From Acanthochromis polyacanthus (taxonomy: Eukaryota > Chordata > Actinopteri > Pomacentridae): a DNA stretch of 64,000 nucleotides. This document shows, one piece after another, positions 1-10,799 of this stretch (positions within the stretch are counted from its first letter, which is position 1; the number at the start of each line of letters is the position of its first letter). The notes beneath the pieces were generated by a model. The model made no database searches. It was not told the origin of the DNA and was given only the letters and a program-made list of their open reading frames with translations. The DNA lies in the NCBI RefSeq assembly GCF_021347895.1, contig NC_067121.1, positions 15,821,962 to 15,885,961 of the forward strand, read 5' to 3'. Made by a program: the position numbers and the translations under genes.

Positions 1-560
1 AGTTCAGACTCTGTTCTACTCAAACAGTACAGTGAGATTATGCTCATGTAACATGTGTGGGCAGTGTTCTATGTGTTTTCATCATGCACCTGCAGAACCA
101 TCTCTGTGTTAAAAAAGGACCAAGATCTCCATCAACAGGCCCAGGATGACCCAACCTTCATGTTGAGGATCATCACTGCTGACAAAAAACGGTTCTATGG
201 CTACAACACAGAGACTGTTTTCACACCGTTTCCAGAACTGTAGATGACGCATCAGGCCAGGGACACACCAAAAGCATCTTTGTTGTATTCCCTCAAAGTT
301 CACAGGGTTGTGCACCATGAAACTGTTCCCCAGGCTCACAGTGTCACTGTTGAGTTTTGCTATAATGTCCTGGGGCATCTGTGGAAAAACATTTGCTGGT
401 AACCCTCTGACCTGTGCTGTCATGGCATTTGTGTTCTCCATCATCCCAACATGCCTGCTCACAGTTTGTGAAAATTCACAGAGTTTTTTGGCTGCACTGA
501 TGCGATCAGTGCTCTCCACCCTCCTTGCTCACCAGGTGTAGCTCCCCTCAACAATTTTTC
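1..560. other. unassigned leading segment with an open minus-strand frame
   Basis: No gene is recognised here. On the minus strand, 109-519 is open for 136 codons. The frame contains a moderately hydrophobic C-terminal end and no domain I can name. There is no convincing splice-site pair around it and the plus strand is also open for 77 codons at 308-541, so it may be an exon remnant, a decayed repeat, or chance. Confidence that it is coding is low. Confidence 0.2.
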
Positions 561-564
561 CATT

Positions 565-660
565 CAGTTTATTTATAGAGCACCAATTCAATATGCCATC
601 TCAAGACTCATTAACGTAAAGACCTTACAAAATTATAGAAAGAAACTCAACAAATTCAAA
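565..660 (-). repeat. old L2-type LINE 3' end remnant
   Basis: The stretch reads like the inverted 3' end of a teleost L2 LINE: a TTTATTTATAGAGCACC block followed by a CTCAAGA block and an ACTCAACAAATTC block. It is much more diverged than the copies near 23.3 and 57.0 kb. Only the order of these landmarks supports the call. Confidence 0.4.
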
Positions 661-671
661 GATTCCATATG

Positions 672-938
672 AGCAGTTGAAGAGTTCATTTACAAAAACA
701 GATAACTCCGTTTTGATAAATTTTCAGAAAATTTTTTATTTTATTGTTTATTTGAGATAATATCCATCAAACTGAAGTTGAGTGGATTTGACTCAGTGGA
801 AAAATACATGACAAAATAGAGAAAAAATAAATTATTAATTTTGTTATTATGATTATCTCAAGTAAACAATAAAAAATTGAGTTTTCTGAAAATGGAGTTG
901 CCTGTTTTTACAAATGAACCCTTCAGTTCTTTGGTGAC
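672..938. mobile_element. palindromic MITE with about 95 bp inverted arms
   Basis: The left arm (about 672-766) and the right arm (about 846-938) are inverted copies of each other, separated by about 80 bases. Matching landmarks are TTCATTTACAAAAACAG, TTTTCAGAAAA, TTTATTGTTTA and GAGATAAT on the left, with their complements on the right. The arms are clearly related but not identical. There is no coding capacity. Long arms and a short loop fit a MITE of the Tc1/mariner type, but the exact ends and target duplication were not resolved. Confidence 0.6.
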
Positions 939-939
939 A

Positions 940-3000
940 ATGGGAAGAATCCTCTGGGAGAACCAGGCTCAGGGAGAAGAGCTTGACTGGTTGAGGTGAG
1001 GCTAAATGGAGGAGACAGCAGAACGGCACATAGAACACAGATACACAATGCAAAGAGAATTATAAACACTGTGGCAAGTAAGATAAAAATAACCATCGAT
1101 CAGAAACATGAAGCTCTGTAGCCAGAGATGACTGCAAACAGGACAAAATGCAAACTACAGGACAGAGAAGACACAAAGTCATTGACATGCAATGCAATGG
1201 CATATAAACACATGGAGAGAGAAGGGAAGGAGACTACAGGAGAGCTGCTCAGTGCATCATTGGAAGTTCCCTAGTAGTCAAGACTTATGACTGCATAATG
1301 TCAATGATAAAAATATTGAAGGATATAATGAAGGATCACTATTTTGACACAGTAGATGAGTCAGAGTGCGCTGACGCTGATGCTTGCAATACAGGACTTC
1401 CAGGTGACTACTTCGAAGGTAACGATTACCTAGTTTGAATCAGTTTGAGGGTTTGCTTTTTATGTTTGCAATCTTGGAATTTCGAGATCCGGAATTATAG
1501 TTAAATTCACATTAAAATCCACACTGTTTATGACAGCAGTTTATTTTCTGTCCCCAGTAGTCAGCAATTATGAAATTTTGATTGTACATTTGCTAATACC
1601 ACCAGAATCCATATGTGTCACCAAATCAAATAATATTTTAAGAATTAAATCTTAAAGTACTAAACAGTGACAAAATCCTGTTGTGTAAAAACATCAATTA
1701 CTAGCTGTGCCTCAAAATCTGACAAAATATATCAAATGTGAAATACTCATTACGTTTAATGGCCACTAGTTAGGTATTTTCTAATTGAATTAATTTACAT
1801 TCATGTAAAGGCAGAATTTTTTGTCTTGTGTGACCAAGATGGAAAAAATTTCAGACACTGATTGATATACAGTACAAATGAATGCATCATATATTATTAA
1901 TTGACCTTATTTGTACTGTGGCTGCAGCTCAATACATTATTTTCATATGAAATGTATTAAAACGCACAAAATACAAGTACAAAACCCAAAGTAAAACTTC
2001 CAAAATTAAAGCCTAGTCTAAGGTTAATGCATGTGTTAGTTTTCAATACTGACAATCATGCCTGTCATCATACACTCAAAAAATACACTGTAAATATGCC
2101 AGAGGCCTTATTTCTGATAATGAAGTCTCCTCAGTGGACATTCAGGGGAACAGGTCAACCACAGGCATGCTCAGGCTGCACTGTCCTCTGCAGCCCGTAA
2201 CGTACACTCGCTCTCACACGTTCTCACTCGATCTCACACACATGTCAATAACCACACTTGTAATGTGAACCTCACTGCTGAGGAGAGCAGACCTATAATT
2301 ACAGAGCAATGGTGGGAAAGCCATAATCACAAAGACTCAAATAGAAAATCTGAATCAACAGATGATTCCAGATTGTTTTGTTTCCCTCTGTTTACACAAG
2401 GCCATTTTAATTTACATTCGCAAATGAAAACTATTGTCCCTCACACAAATGTTAACATTTCTCTGATTGAGCCTTTAAGAAGCCTGTAAGTGGTGATATA
2501 TAATTGTGCTTTGGTGTTTTTGCTTTTGCTCAGAGGCCACATGAAAGATTTTTTTTTCTGTATTGTACTTGCCCATGAAGAAAAGTAACTGCCTTCTGAT
2601 CATAAACTCTAACTGAAAAAGAAAAACATATTGATTTTAGTCAGTGGCCAACTGTGAATATAGGCAGTCTATGACTGTGACTCACACTTCGTGTTCACTC
2701 TCTTACAACAGATGCCTCACTGTGTTTCTGTTACACACACAAACACAGCTTTTCCACTATTTCAGACCAGCTGGCGGAAACCGTTAAATGAGCAGAAACT
2801 CTGACACCTCTGTGGTATGAAAATTAGATGTAATACACATTTTCCATATAAGTGTGTGTTATTTTAAGTGGAGCTTTGACCAACTCATTATAGACGTCTT
2901 GATTATGCATAAGCTGCCCTGAGAGAATGGTAGGGTTTCTACTTCATTTGGACTCTTTTGCTTATTAACAACAAATTGTGAAATAGCACTGTCTCTGTCC
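940..3000. other. noncoding, nothing recognised
   Basis: AT-rich sequence with stops in all frames and only short open frames (for example 2265-2489 plus). I see no repeat family, RNA gene or splice-bounded exon that I can defend. Confidence 0.5.
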
Positions 3001-3011
3001 TCTTTGTAATC

Positions 3012-3013
3012 TC

Positions 3014-3055
<42 letters not shown>

Positions 3056-3093
3056 GATCTATCGATCTATCGATCTATCTATCTATCTATCTA
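3012..3093. repeat. (TATC)n microsatellite
   Basis: About 20 copies of the tetranucleotide ATCT/TATC, with three internal CGAT interruptions near 3055-3075. The interruptions break the array into shorter pure runs. Confidence 0.95.
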
Positions 3094-3099
3094 TTGAAA

Positions 3100-4985
3100 C
3101 TCTTCCTCTGTTTAATGCATAAAATTTAGCCGTTGGCTGTAGCTTTAAAAAAATACTGCTTAAAAACACTGTCATCGCTCAATGGCAATTGCCTAAGACA
3201 CCCCATTCCTGGGAAATGAATGCGTGCCCTTGTTCCAAATTTAGTTTTTGCCCGCCACCATGGGCTGCTATTTGGTCTGCCATTTCTCAGGGTTGTGGGC
3301 TTCTTTAATGAGCACTTTGATCCCACTCAGGTCTGGCGCTGATGTTTACGCGACCCTGGAGAAAAAAAAGAAAGAAAAAAACGTATCCCATTCTCTGCTA
3401 AAGACTAGTGCTGTGGTGTCCAGTGAAGTGGCTACATCAGGACTCCGGGGACCTCGTCCTCATCCTCCCCGAGTGACTGCAGAGAGGTCGTGACTGCACT
3501 TTTAAGTAAGAGCAGAGTGGATTTTATGTGGAAAGTACAAGCATATGACAAATGTTTGCTTGAAGAGGGTAATGAAGAAGAAAATATAAAAATAAAACAG
3601 AAACATTTCCATTATTTCCATTTAATCTGTCAGATTTATCTGGATTATCAGTGTACATAGCAGCTGTTTTTTTTAAAGATTCATTTGTTGTAGAACGTGT
3701 ATTAGATTAGGATTTCCTTTTATCGGCCTAATGAATTTCATAACTTAACTACAACAGTTTCTTGGCTCTGCAGACCTGATATTTTCAGCATGGCTTTGAC
3801 ATGGAGTAGCTGTGTTGTGAGTGCAGAGGCTTCAAGCTTGTCCTATGCAGCTTCATCTGTTTACTTTCACTCTAATTTGAAATCCATAACTTGAGAAATG
3901 CTTTTCTTCTATTTCTCTTGGAAATGTTACACTTCAAAAAACTCCAATTTATAATTGCATTCACTGAGTCTCAAAATGTGACTTTCAAAGAGTGGAAAGA
4001 AAAGTCCACTGTCGGATTACGAGGGGTGGAACTTCATAAATGTGTCACTGAATTAGTGCAAATTGTTCTCCAATGACACTTTCTAATACTGCTGATTGGC
4101 TTGATAGAAATAAGTTATTTTTTTCACTGTTGACATCATCACTAAAGTGAATTACATTTCTTTGCTGTTTTATCATGTGATTATGAATTGTCCTTTCAAA
4201 CATGCAGCACACAGCAGATTGTCCAAGTCAGATTGTTTCCTTATACTAGATGATGGCAGGTCACTTAATGGAGTTAGCTGCTGTGACTTACAGAAATAGT
4301 TACAGTATATAAACCCTCAAGCCTTTTAAGTTTACATTTTTGTGGTAATTACCAAAAACAGAATGCCTGGATGTGAGAGAATGCTAGCATTGTTCATTTG
4401 TTGTTTCTCCATCTGATCCTTAGTTTTAATTTTCTTTAATTTTCTTCAGACTGATTCTGCGTTTACCCCAGCTTATGTCTGGTTAAAGTCTACATCTCTC
4501 TTTGGATTCTACTGAGTTGCTGCTCTGATTGCTGTGTTACTGGACTTACCAACCTGTTGGCACCTCACCAATGTGCCATGCTTTGTGTCGTTGCTCCACC
4601 ACCTCCCCTTTGTGTGTTTACAAATCCTCCTGTCATGACCAACCTGGCTCCTCTACTGCTATTGGCTGCTCCTTCTCACCATGTCTCACCATCTGGCCAT
4701 CATGACTTTTATATTACATATACTTACGGTACATATTAGCAGCTCACATTAGTACTCGGCATAGGCTGCCTTACCTACCTGCACATCTCCACTTTCCATC
4801 CATCTCTTTACTACCTACATCCACTTTCACATGTCATGCTCTGGGTCATTGGCTGGTCAGTTGACTAGCACTTCCAGTCTCAATGCTGAAATACTAAATG
4901 TCACAACTACTCAAAATTGAACTATTCTCCTACACCAAAAGCCATAGCCTGTTACGGCAACCCAAATACATCCGTAGAGGCTCCC
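3100..4985. other. noncoding; one small ORF with consensus Kozak context
   Basis: No known gene. At 3260 an ATG sits in the exact context GCCACCATGG and opens a 77-codon frame ending at 3493. The frame has a lysine-rich middle, a proline-rich end and no recognised domain. The opposite strand is also open (3126-3326), so the coding case is weak. Beyond about 4550 the sequence becomes C-rich and may already belong to the diverged 5' part of the LINE that follows. Confidence 0.35.
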
Positions 4986-4989
4986 GTCA

Positions 4990-6460
4990 CAAGTTTGTTT
5001 ATTCCTAGACTGGCCAATCCATTCCATCACTTGCTGCTGATACCTCCATTCTTAAAAAACCAGGACTAAATCCTAACATCCCAAATAACTACAGACCAGT
5101 CTCCAACCTTCTCATTCTGTCTAAAATGCTGGAATGTGCTGTTAAATCAACTCAAAACCCACCTTTCTGCCTCAAAGTTACTATTGACCTTCTTCTCTCC
5201 TCTAACATTGGCAACTTAAACATTGTCATACTCGATCTCAGCACTGCCTTCAACACAATCAATCATTCCATCCTTCTCATCCACAGTGACACAGTCGGTT
5301 CATCAGCATCAAAAACGGTAAATCCTCCACACCTCCCCTCTCCCAACATGTTCCCCAAAGTTCAATCTTCAGTCCTTTTCTATTCATCCTCTACATGCTC
5401 CCCTAAGTCACTTAATCTCCCATCGCGGACTCTAGTTTTACTGTTTTGCTGATGACATGCAACTCTATATCTCCACCAAAACAATCACCAATATCATCGC
5501 TCAACCCTCACCAACTACACTAAGAAACAAGAAAAGCACTCAGAGAGCGCAGTACTCCGCCAAGGCTGCTCAATCGTTGTGTGATTTCTGACTGATAAGT
5601 CCTGATAAGACTACAGTGGTGAATTTGTAGTAGGATTGCGATCATGTGATCGTTAGTAGGCAGCTGGCGTAGTGTTCATTTGTTGTCATAGTTACAGTGA
5701 CGCCATGCCGCTGTCCTACAATGATAGGAAATCTTTAACAAATCCATGGATCCAGACCGTAAGTCACATCACGGCCCCTTTTGTCATTTCTGACCTGAAC
5801 TTAAAATTTTATCCAAATCCGTTTTTGAGTAATGTTGCTAACAGAGAGACAGGCAGACAGATAGACTAACAAATGTATGCCGATCATCACATAACTCTGC
5901 TGCGTTCCTAGGCAGACTAATAAAGTCATGGCTCCAAACAAACTTCCTCAAGCTAAATTGTGACAAATGACAAATCATCATCATCGGCCCAAAGTCATAT
6001 CCACCCACAACTTCTCCCTCACCATCGACGGCTTCACTGTACTCACTTCCCCTCACACCAGAAACCCAGGCGCCATCAACAAACATATTCAACACATCAC
6101 TAAAACAACCTTCTTTCCCTTCAAAAACATTGCCCCCCGTCATCCATCCCTCTCCTGTTTAGCTACAGAAACTCATCTATGCATCCATCTCCATATGCAA
6201 ACTTGACTACTGCAACAGTCTTCTCAATGATACATCATCCAAAATACTCAGGAACTTTATTACACCCAGAATTCTACTGCTCACCTCCTCACTCTCTTTT
6301 ACACCTGTGATCACATCACCTCCATCCTTTCAAACCTCAACTGGCTCCCCGTCCCCCAGCTAATCCACTTCAAAATCCTTATCACCTACATAGGTCTCCT
6401 CACCAGGTTCTCCTCAACCTGACTGAACTCCTACACTGGAACTCTTCCCCCTGTATCCTC
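4990..6460 (+). pseudogene. L2/Maui-type LINE reverse transcriptase, degenerate and interrupted
   Basis: Plus-strand translation shows pieces of a non-LTR reverse transcriptase in the right order. About 5050-5135 encodes the NNYRPVSNLLILSKMLE block. About 5220-5280 encodes ILDLSTAFNTINHSILL. About 5440-5475 encodes the FADDMQLY polymerase core, with FADD for the usual YADD. About 5935-6025 encodes a WLQTNFLKLN...KTE-like block. About 6190-6220 gives the LDYCNSLL motif, and about 6330-6380 the NLNWLPVPQLIHFKIL motif. The parts lie in different frames with stops, so the copy is dead. Another repeat (about 5525-5877) is inserted between the polymerase core and the downstream part. The protein would have copied its own RNA during target-primed integration. 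Confidence 0.8.
5525..5877 (+). repeat. dispersed repeat nested in the L2 LINE
   Basis: The block begins near GAAAAGCACTCAGAGAGCGC and ends near AACAGAGAGACAGGCAGACAGATAGAC. The same block is present in inverted orientation and in longer form at about 29911-30517. It interrupts the LINE reading order here, so it inserted after the LINE. Its superfamily is not clear to me; no ORF is shared by the two copies. Confidence 0.7.
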
Positions 6461-6464
6461 CACT

Positions 6465-9040
6465 CTGCTGATGCTAGTTTCCTAACCCCACATGGGCACT
6501 AAAAACGGTTCAGTCAGTAACAAGTGGCCACACAACATAATTTGCAAAAATCTGTGTTAAACAGTGTGTTTATTAATGAAAAAATCTGAAAAATCAGGGT
6601 GCTTTTGCTTATTTTGACTTAATCACAATATACAGCTTAACCATGTATGTTTATCAGATTAAGCACATTTATATAAAAATCCTAAATTCAATTAGTTTTT
6701 CATGAAGAAAGTCCATGCCTTTATTTTGTCAAGCATACTGAGCATATTTAGCAGACTTTTGGTTAAAATATTTTTAACCCTCTCATCTCCAGGCAGTTTC
6801 TGGGAATTTCAACGTCATTAACAGTTTTGCTCTTAGATAAAAAATGTATTTTAGAATTATAAAACTATCAACATCACAGTTCTATCAGATCTCGACAGTT
6901 TGTCAGGTTGTTTTTTTGATCACCCTGAAGGCATCAGCAGGAAATATCACATTCCACCAATTCAATTACCAGCTTTATGCACTCGCAAAATACAACAAAG
7001 AGCTTCAACCAGTACTGAATGTTCTAGAGCCATTCATTATTTGGCATGAAGTCTCGTCTAATGTCAAGTTGAAGAAAGCTTGCCCTGTTTCACTCTGTGG
7101 GAGCAGCCTGAACCAAGCAACACAGCCTAGCAGTGACCTTACCAATATTCCAGCTGACTCAAACCACACATCACAGCTGCTGGAAAACATTGTATGAATA
7201 CATAACATAATGTAGTGCATCAGAACAGTTTAGATCAACATGAAGAAATTGGCCTTACTCACAATGTCAGATTAATCTCCAAATCCTGTTCGAAGAGGCA
7301 TACAGGATATGCAAAGCTGCCATAACGATCTTAGTGACAGGTGTGCATATGTGTGTGTGTGTGTTTGCTTTTGAAAACTTGACATGAAAGAGCAGGTCAA
7401 AAACTAAAGATACAAATAGTACGTGAATAAGCTGCACATATTGTTTTGAATCCTGTAAAATGTATGGAAGGATACTTCTCCACCCAACATTCATCTTGGA
7501 AGAAATACTTGAACAATATGATGGGAACTGTTGAGAGCCAAAGACAGCAGACAGCTCGCATGTTGATGCAGTGACTCACAGCAGGGTTGTTGCTGTTTGC
7601 ATTGAGCTCGTAATCACAAGCATCACAGCCATGTGAGCAGGTGGAGGAGCAGGATCTTTCTGCAGGTAGGCTAAGATGAACCAATCCAGACACACACCGG
7701 TGCGAGATGGACAAAAAGTATGTGAAACCAAAACTTTTGCATTCACATGCATATTCAATTGTTTGCACTGTCAGAGTTTGGTGAAGAGGATGGTCTGGTG
7801 GTTTGGTGTAAGATAGATCAGGGATTTATCCAGGTATAAATGGTTGCAGCCTTTTGCCTAGACTTGCCCATTGTGCACCCATCCACGTGTTCTGGATAGC
7901 CATGTGCCAGTGGTTATGAGTCATGCCAGACAACATTGTTTGCCAGGCTGCCATGACTCATTGCATGCTTGCTGGTTGGGACCTGGACTGTCATTTTTTT
8001 CTCATGCCTTAAGTATCTGTTTGACTTGAACTTTTGTGAGATATTCATATCTCCATTTTTTTGCATACTAAAGCATCTTTTTCATCTCTTTGAATATGCA
8101 TCTTACATGTCACTCAAGACTGCTTTGGATCTTTAAGCTGGAATCTGCTGGAATTTCAAAGATGTGCGTGTCCAGTTCTTACCTTTATAGAGTACAAAAG
8201 CAGGGTGTTCCATTATAGCACACTTCTACATACTGTTTTTTTGCTTTGGAAACTTGCGTGGGCAACTGTCAAAGCCATGTATCAGTGCCTGACCGAGGTT
8301 TACAGCCCAGTGGAGACAGCTTTAACCTCAGCACTGATACAGAGACATTATAGGTGTCTTATCTCTTCCCCAGGTTCCTCAAGTCAGCTTTACACAACTT
8401 GAGCAGAGTTGTATAGCAAAAGAAAAAAATTGGTCATAAACATAAAATGACTGACTGATAGCTACACTCAACTGAAGGAAGCCCTTTAATTAGCATGTTT
8501 TTTGAGGCCGGGATCCACAGTGAAAACTTGCTCATGCTGTGTCGGAGAGCAAACACTGCCTGGGAGGTCACAGTGACCGCAGGGAGTTCAGCAGTGTTCT
8601 CAGACCAAGTTCAGGGCAACTCACAGAAAGTCTCCTGTTAGACCCGTGGCGCCCATATTTGCTAATTGTACACTTAATTACAGTGTGAGTAATGTGATGA
8701 TTGCAATGTGTGACTGCCTAGAAATGATAAGATGTTGTGCATTCCCCCATTATCTGTTAAGCAGCTGATATATTCTGCAAATATTAAGCTGTCATCTTTT
8801 CAAAAAATAAGATTGCAATAAATTAGAAGCAATATGTAGATATTGGAATTAATGCATATGTAACCTGTGTGGACTGATAAAGTTGTGTTAAACAATTGCT
8901 GTTCTTTTCATTTGAGCTAATGTTACTTTGGTGAGAAATAACTTTAACCTATATCAGAGTTCATTTAATCAGTATACAATGAAGGGCAAAATCATCTTTC
9001 TATAAGTACAACTAAATAAAAGGAGACCTGGACATGTGAA
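6465..9040. other. noncoding; possible conserved block at 8500-8780
   Basis: No gene recognised. A short (GT)n run lies at 7348-7366. Frames at 7397-7768 and 7005-7220 (minus) are open by chance-level criteria only. The part from about 8500 to 8780 has balanced composition, no repeat signature and several homeodomain-type cores (AATTA, TTAATTAC), and could be a conserved noncoding element. Confidence 0.35.
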
Positions 9041-9049
9041 TTAATTAAT

Positions 9050-9640
9050 TTTAACTCAAAATTTTATTCAGTGACCTTCAGAATCACGCAGTATTATGTG
9101 CCACATAATACAAAACAATTCAAACCTTGGCGTCTCAGGAATCAATTCCTGGAAACCCCCAACTTCTCCTGTTGCAATGAGCTCTCATCCGAAATAATAG
9201 GCGGAGCCCTTTCAACAAAAAACAGCTCTTCAAATGACTGAAATATTTTAGATGCTCTTCAAGACAAAAGAAGTAGAAACCAGGGAGTTGAGTGAGATGC
9301 AGGATAGTTCCCTCTGACCCACTACTCAACCAGAAAGTGGGAAGGGTTAATCCTGGATTACACTGACCTCACTCAGCACTGCAGTAAAGAGGAGGATTCT
9401 CCTCTCACCTGGAGACAACGCGGCACCCAGAGCCTGACCCCATAGGTGACAACATACATGACATGACACTCTGTGGCAGAAAGATGCATTGAGAGAAAGA
9501 AAAAGAGAGACAGAGATGTAAGGACATGAGGAATACGTACTTACAGCTGCTGTTGCATGCTGCAGAAGCCATTAATGCGGATCTTTTATGAAAAGTTGCA
9601 GCAGAGCCAAAAGATGTTGTTTGTCCCATCAATTTTCTCG
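9050..9640 (-). other. candidate spliced minus-strand transcript, 3' end (unassigned)
   Basis: On the minus strand a coherent three-exon structure can be drawn. Exon 1 ends at 9545 before the donor gtaagtac. A 74-base intron (9471-9544) has a long pyrimidine tract and ends ctgccacag. Exon 2 is 9409-9470 and is followed by donor gtgagagg. The next acceptor, after a pyrimidine-rich stretch ending gtcttgaag, opens exon 3 at about 9263. AATAAA lies at 9063-9068 on the minus strand. Two frames stay open across the junctions and end in exon 3. One of them ends with the residues FEELFFVERAPPIISDESS followed by 11 more and a stop. I do not recognise the product, and a noncoding RNA is as likely. The upstream side abuts the Tc1 remnant. 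Structure, not homology, is the evidence. Confidence 0.3.
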
Positions 9641-9648
9641 ATTCCTGG

Positions 9649-10796
9649 CAGCCACAACACTGAAGCTACTGACAGGTGAATTGAATAACACTGAATCTCG
9701 TTACAATGGCACATTTTAAGGGGTGGGATATATTAAACAACGAATAAGTAGTCAGTTCCTCAAATTGATGTGTCAGAGGCAGGACAAATGGGCAGTGTAA
9801 GGGTCTGAGTGACTTTGACAGGGGCCAATTTGTGACGGCTACACAGAGCAAACCATCAGGCGTGTTGTGGTGTGTTTTTGGTATGTAGAGATTAGCACCT
9901 ACTAAACGTGGTCCAAGGAGGGACAGATGCTGGACCAGAGACAGAATCATGGGTGCCCAGGCTTACTAATGATGCATGGGGAGCGCTGGTTGGCTTGTGT
10001 AGTGCAATCTGACAGAAGAGCTACTGTGGTACTGAAAATGTGAATGCAACTGTGATAGAAAGATGTCAGAACTTACAGTGCATCACAGCTTTCTGCATAT
10101 GGAGCAGCAGACTCATCACAGTACCAAGTTGAACCCTGTCCTCCACCAACAGCTCCTAGAATGGACATGTGAGCATCAGAGCTGGACCATGGAGCAATAG
10201 AAGATGGTGGCCTGGTCTGATGAATCATATTTCATTTGATATGGACAGCGAGTTGTGGTGCATTGTTTACCTGGGGAAGAGATGACAGCAGGTGACTCTA
10301 TGAGAAGAACAGAAGTGTGATGTGGATAATGTGCTGCTGGTAAACCTTGGGTCTTGACTCACCTAAACTTTGTTGCAGACCACATACACCCCCGTTTATG
10401 GCAAAGGTATTCCGTGCCGGCAGTGGTCTCTTTATGTTCCCTGCCACATTTTAAAAACTGTTCAGGAATGGCTGGAAGAACATGACCAAGAATTTGTGTG
10501 AGTTTGTGTGTGTTAGAGTTTTGACTTGGCCTCCAAATTTTCCAGATCTCATTCCAACTGAGCATCTATGGTATGTGCTGGAAAAACAGGTCCTATCCAA
10601 AGAGGTCCCACCCCACAACTTCCACAACTTCAAGGATCTGTTACAAACATCTTGGTGCCTGATACCATAGGACAGATGTCAGTGATCTTGTAGCATTTTA
10701 TTCCTCAATGGGTCAGAGCTTTTTAGGTGGCAATGAGGGGGACAGACACAACATTAGGCAGGTGTTTTTTATTGTTGTGGCTGATCAGCACGTATA
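9649..10796 (+). pseudogene. degenerate Tc1/mariner transposon
   Basis: The left end reads GGCAGCCACAACACTGAAG..CTGACAGGTGAA and the right end reads TTGTTGTGGCTGATCAGCACGTATA, which are decayed inverted ends of a common fish Tc1 family. Internal plus-strand pieces match a Tc1 transposase. The start ATGGGCA near 9789 runs into SDFDRGQFVT-like residues after a shift. Near 10200 there is a VAWSDESYF-like catalytic block. Near 10520-10590 there is the TWPPNFPDLIPTEHLWYVL block, where the family has PDLNPIEHLW. Several frameshifts and stops break it. The enzyme would have cut and pasted at TA dinucleotides. The copy is clearly older than the one at 26.5 kb. Confidence 0.8.
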
Positions 10797-10799
10797 AGT

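Noticed and set aside
7397..7768. 123-codon minus-strand frame with several cysteines.
   Set aside because: No recognisable cysteine-spacing domain, overlaps another open frame, and no clear splice sites.
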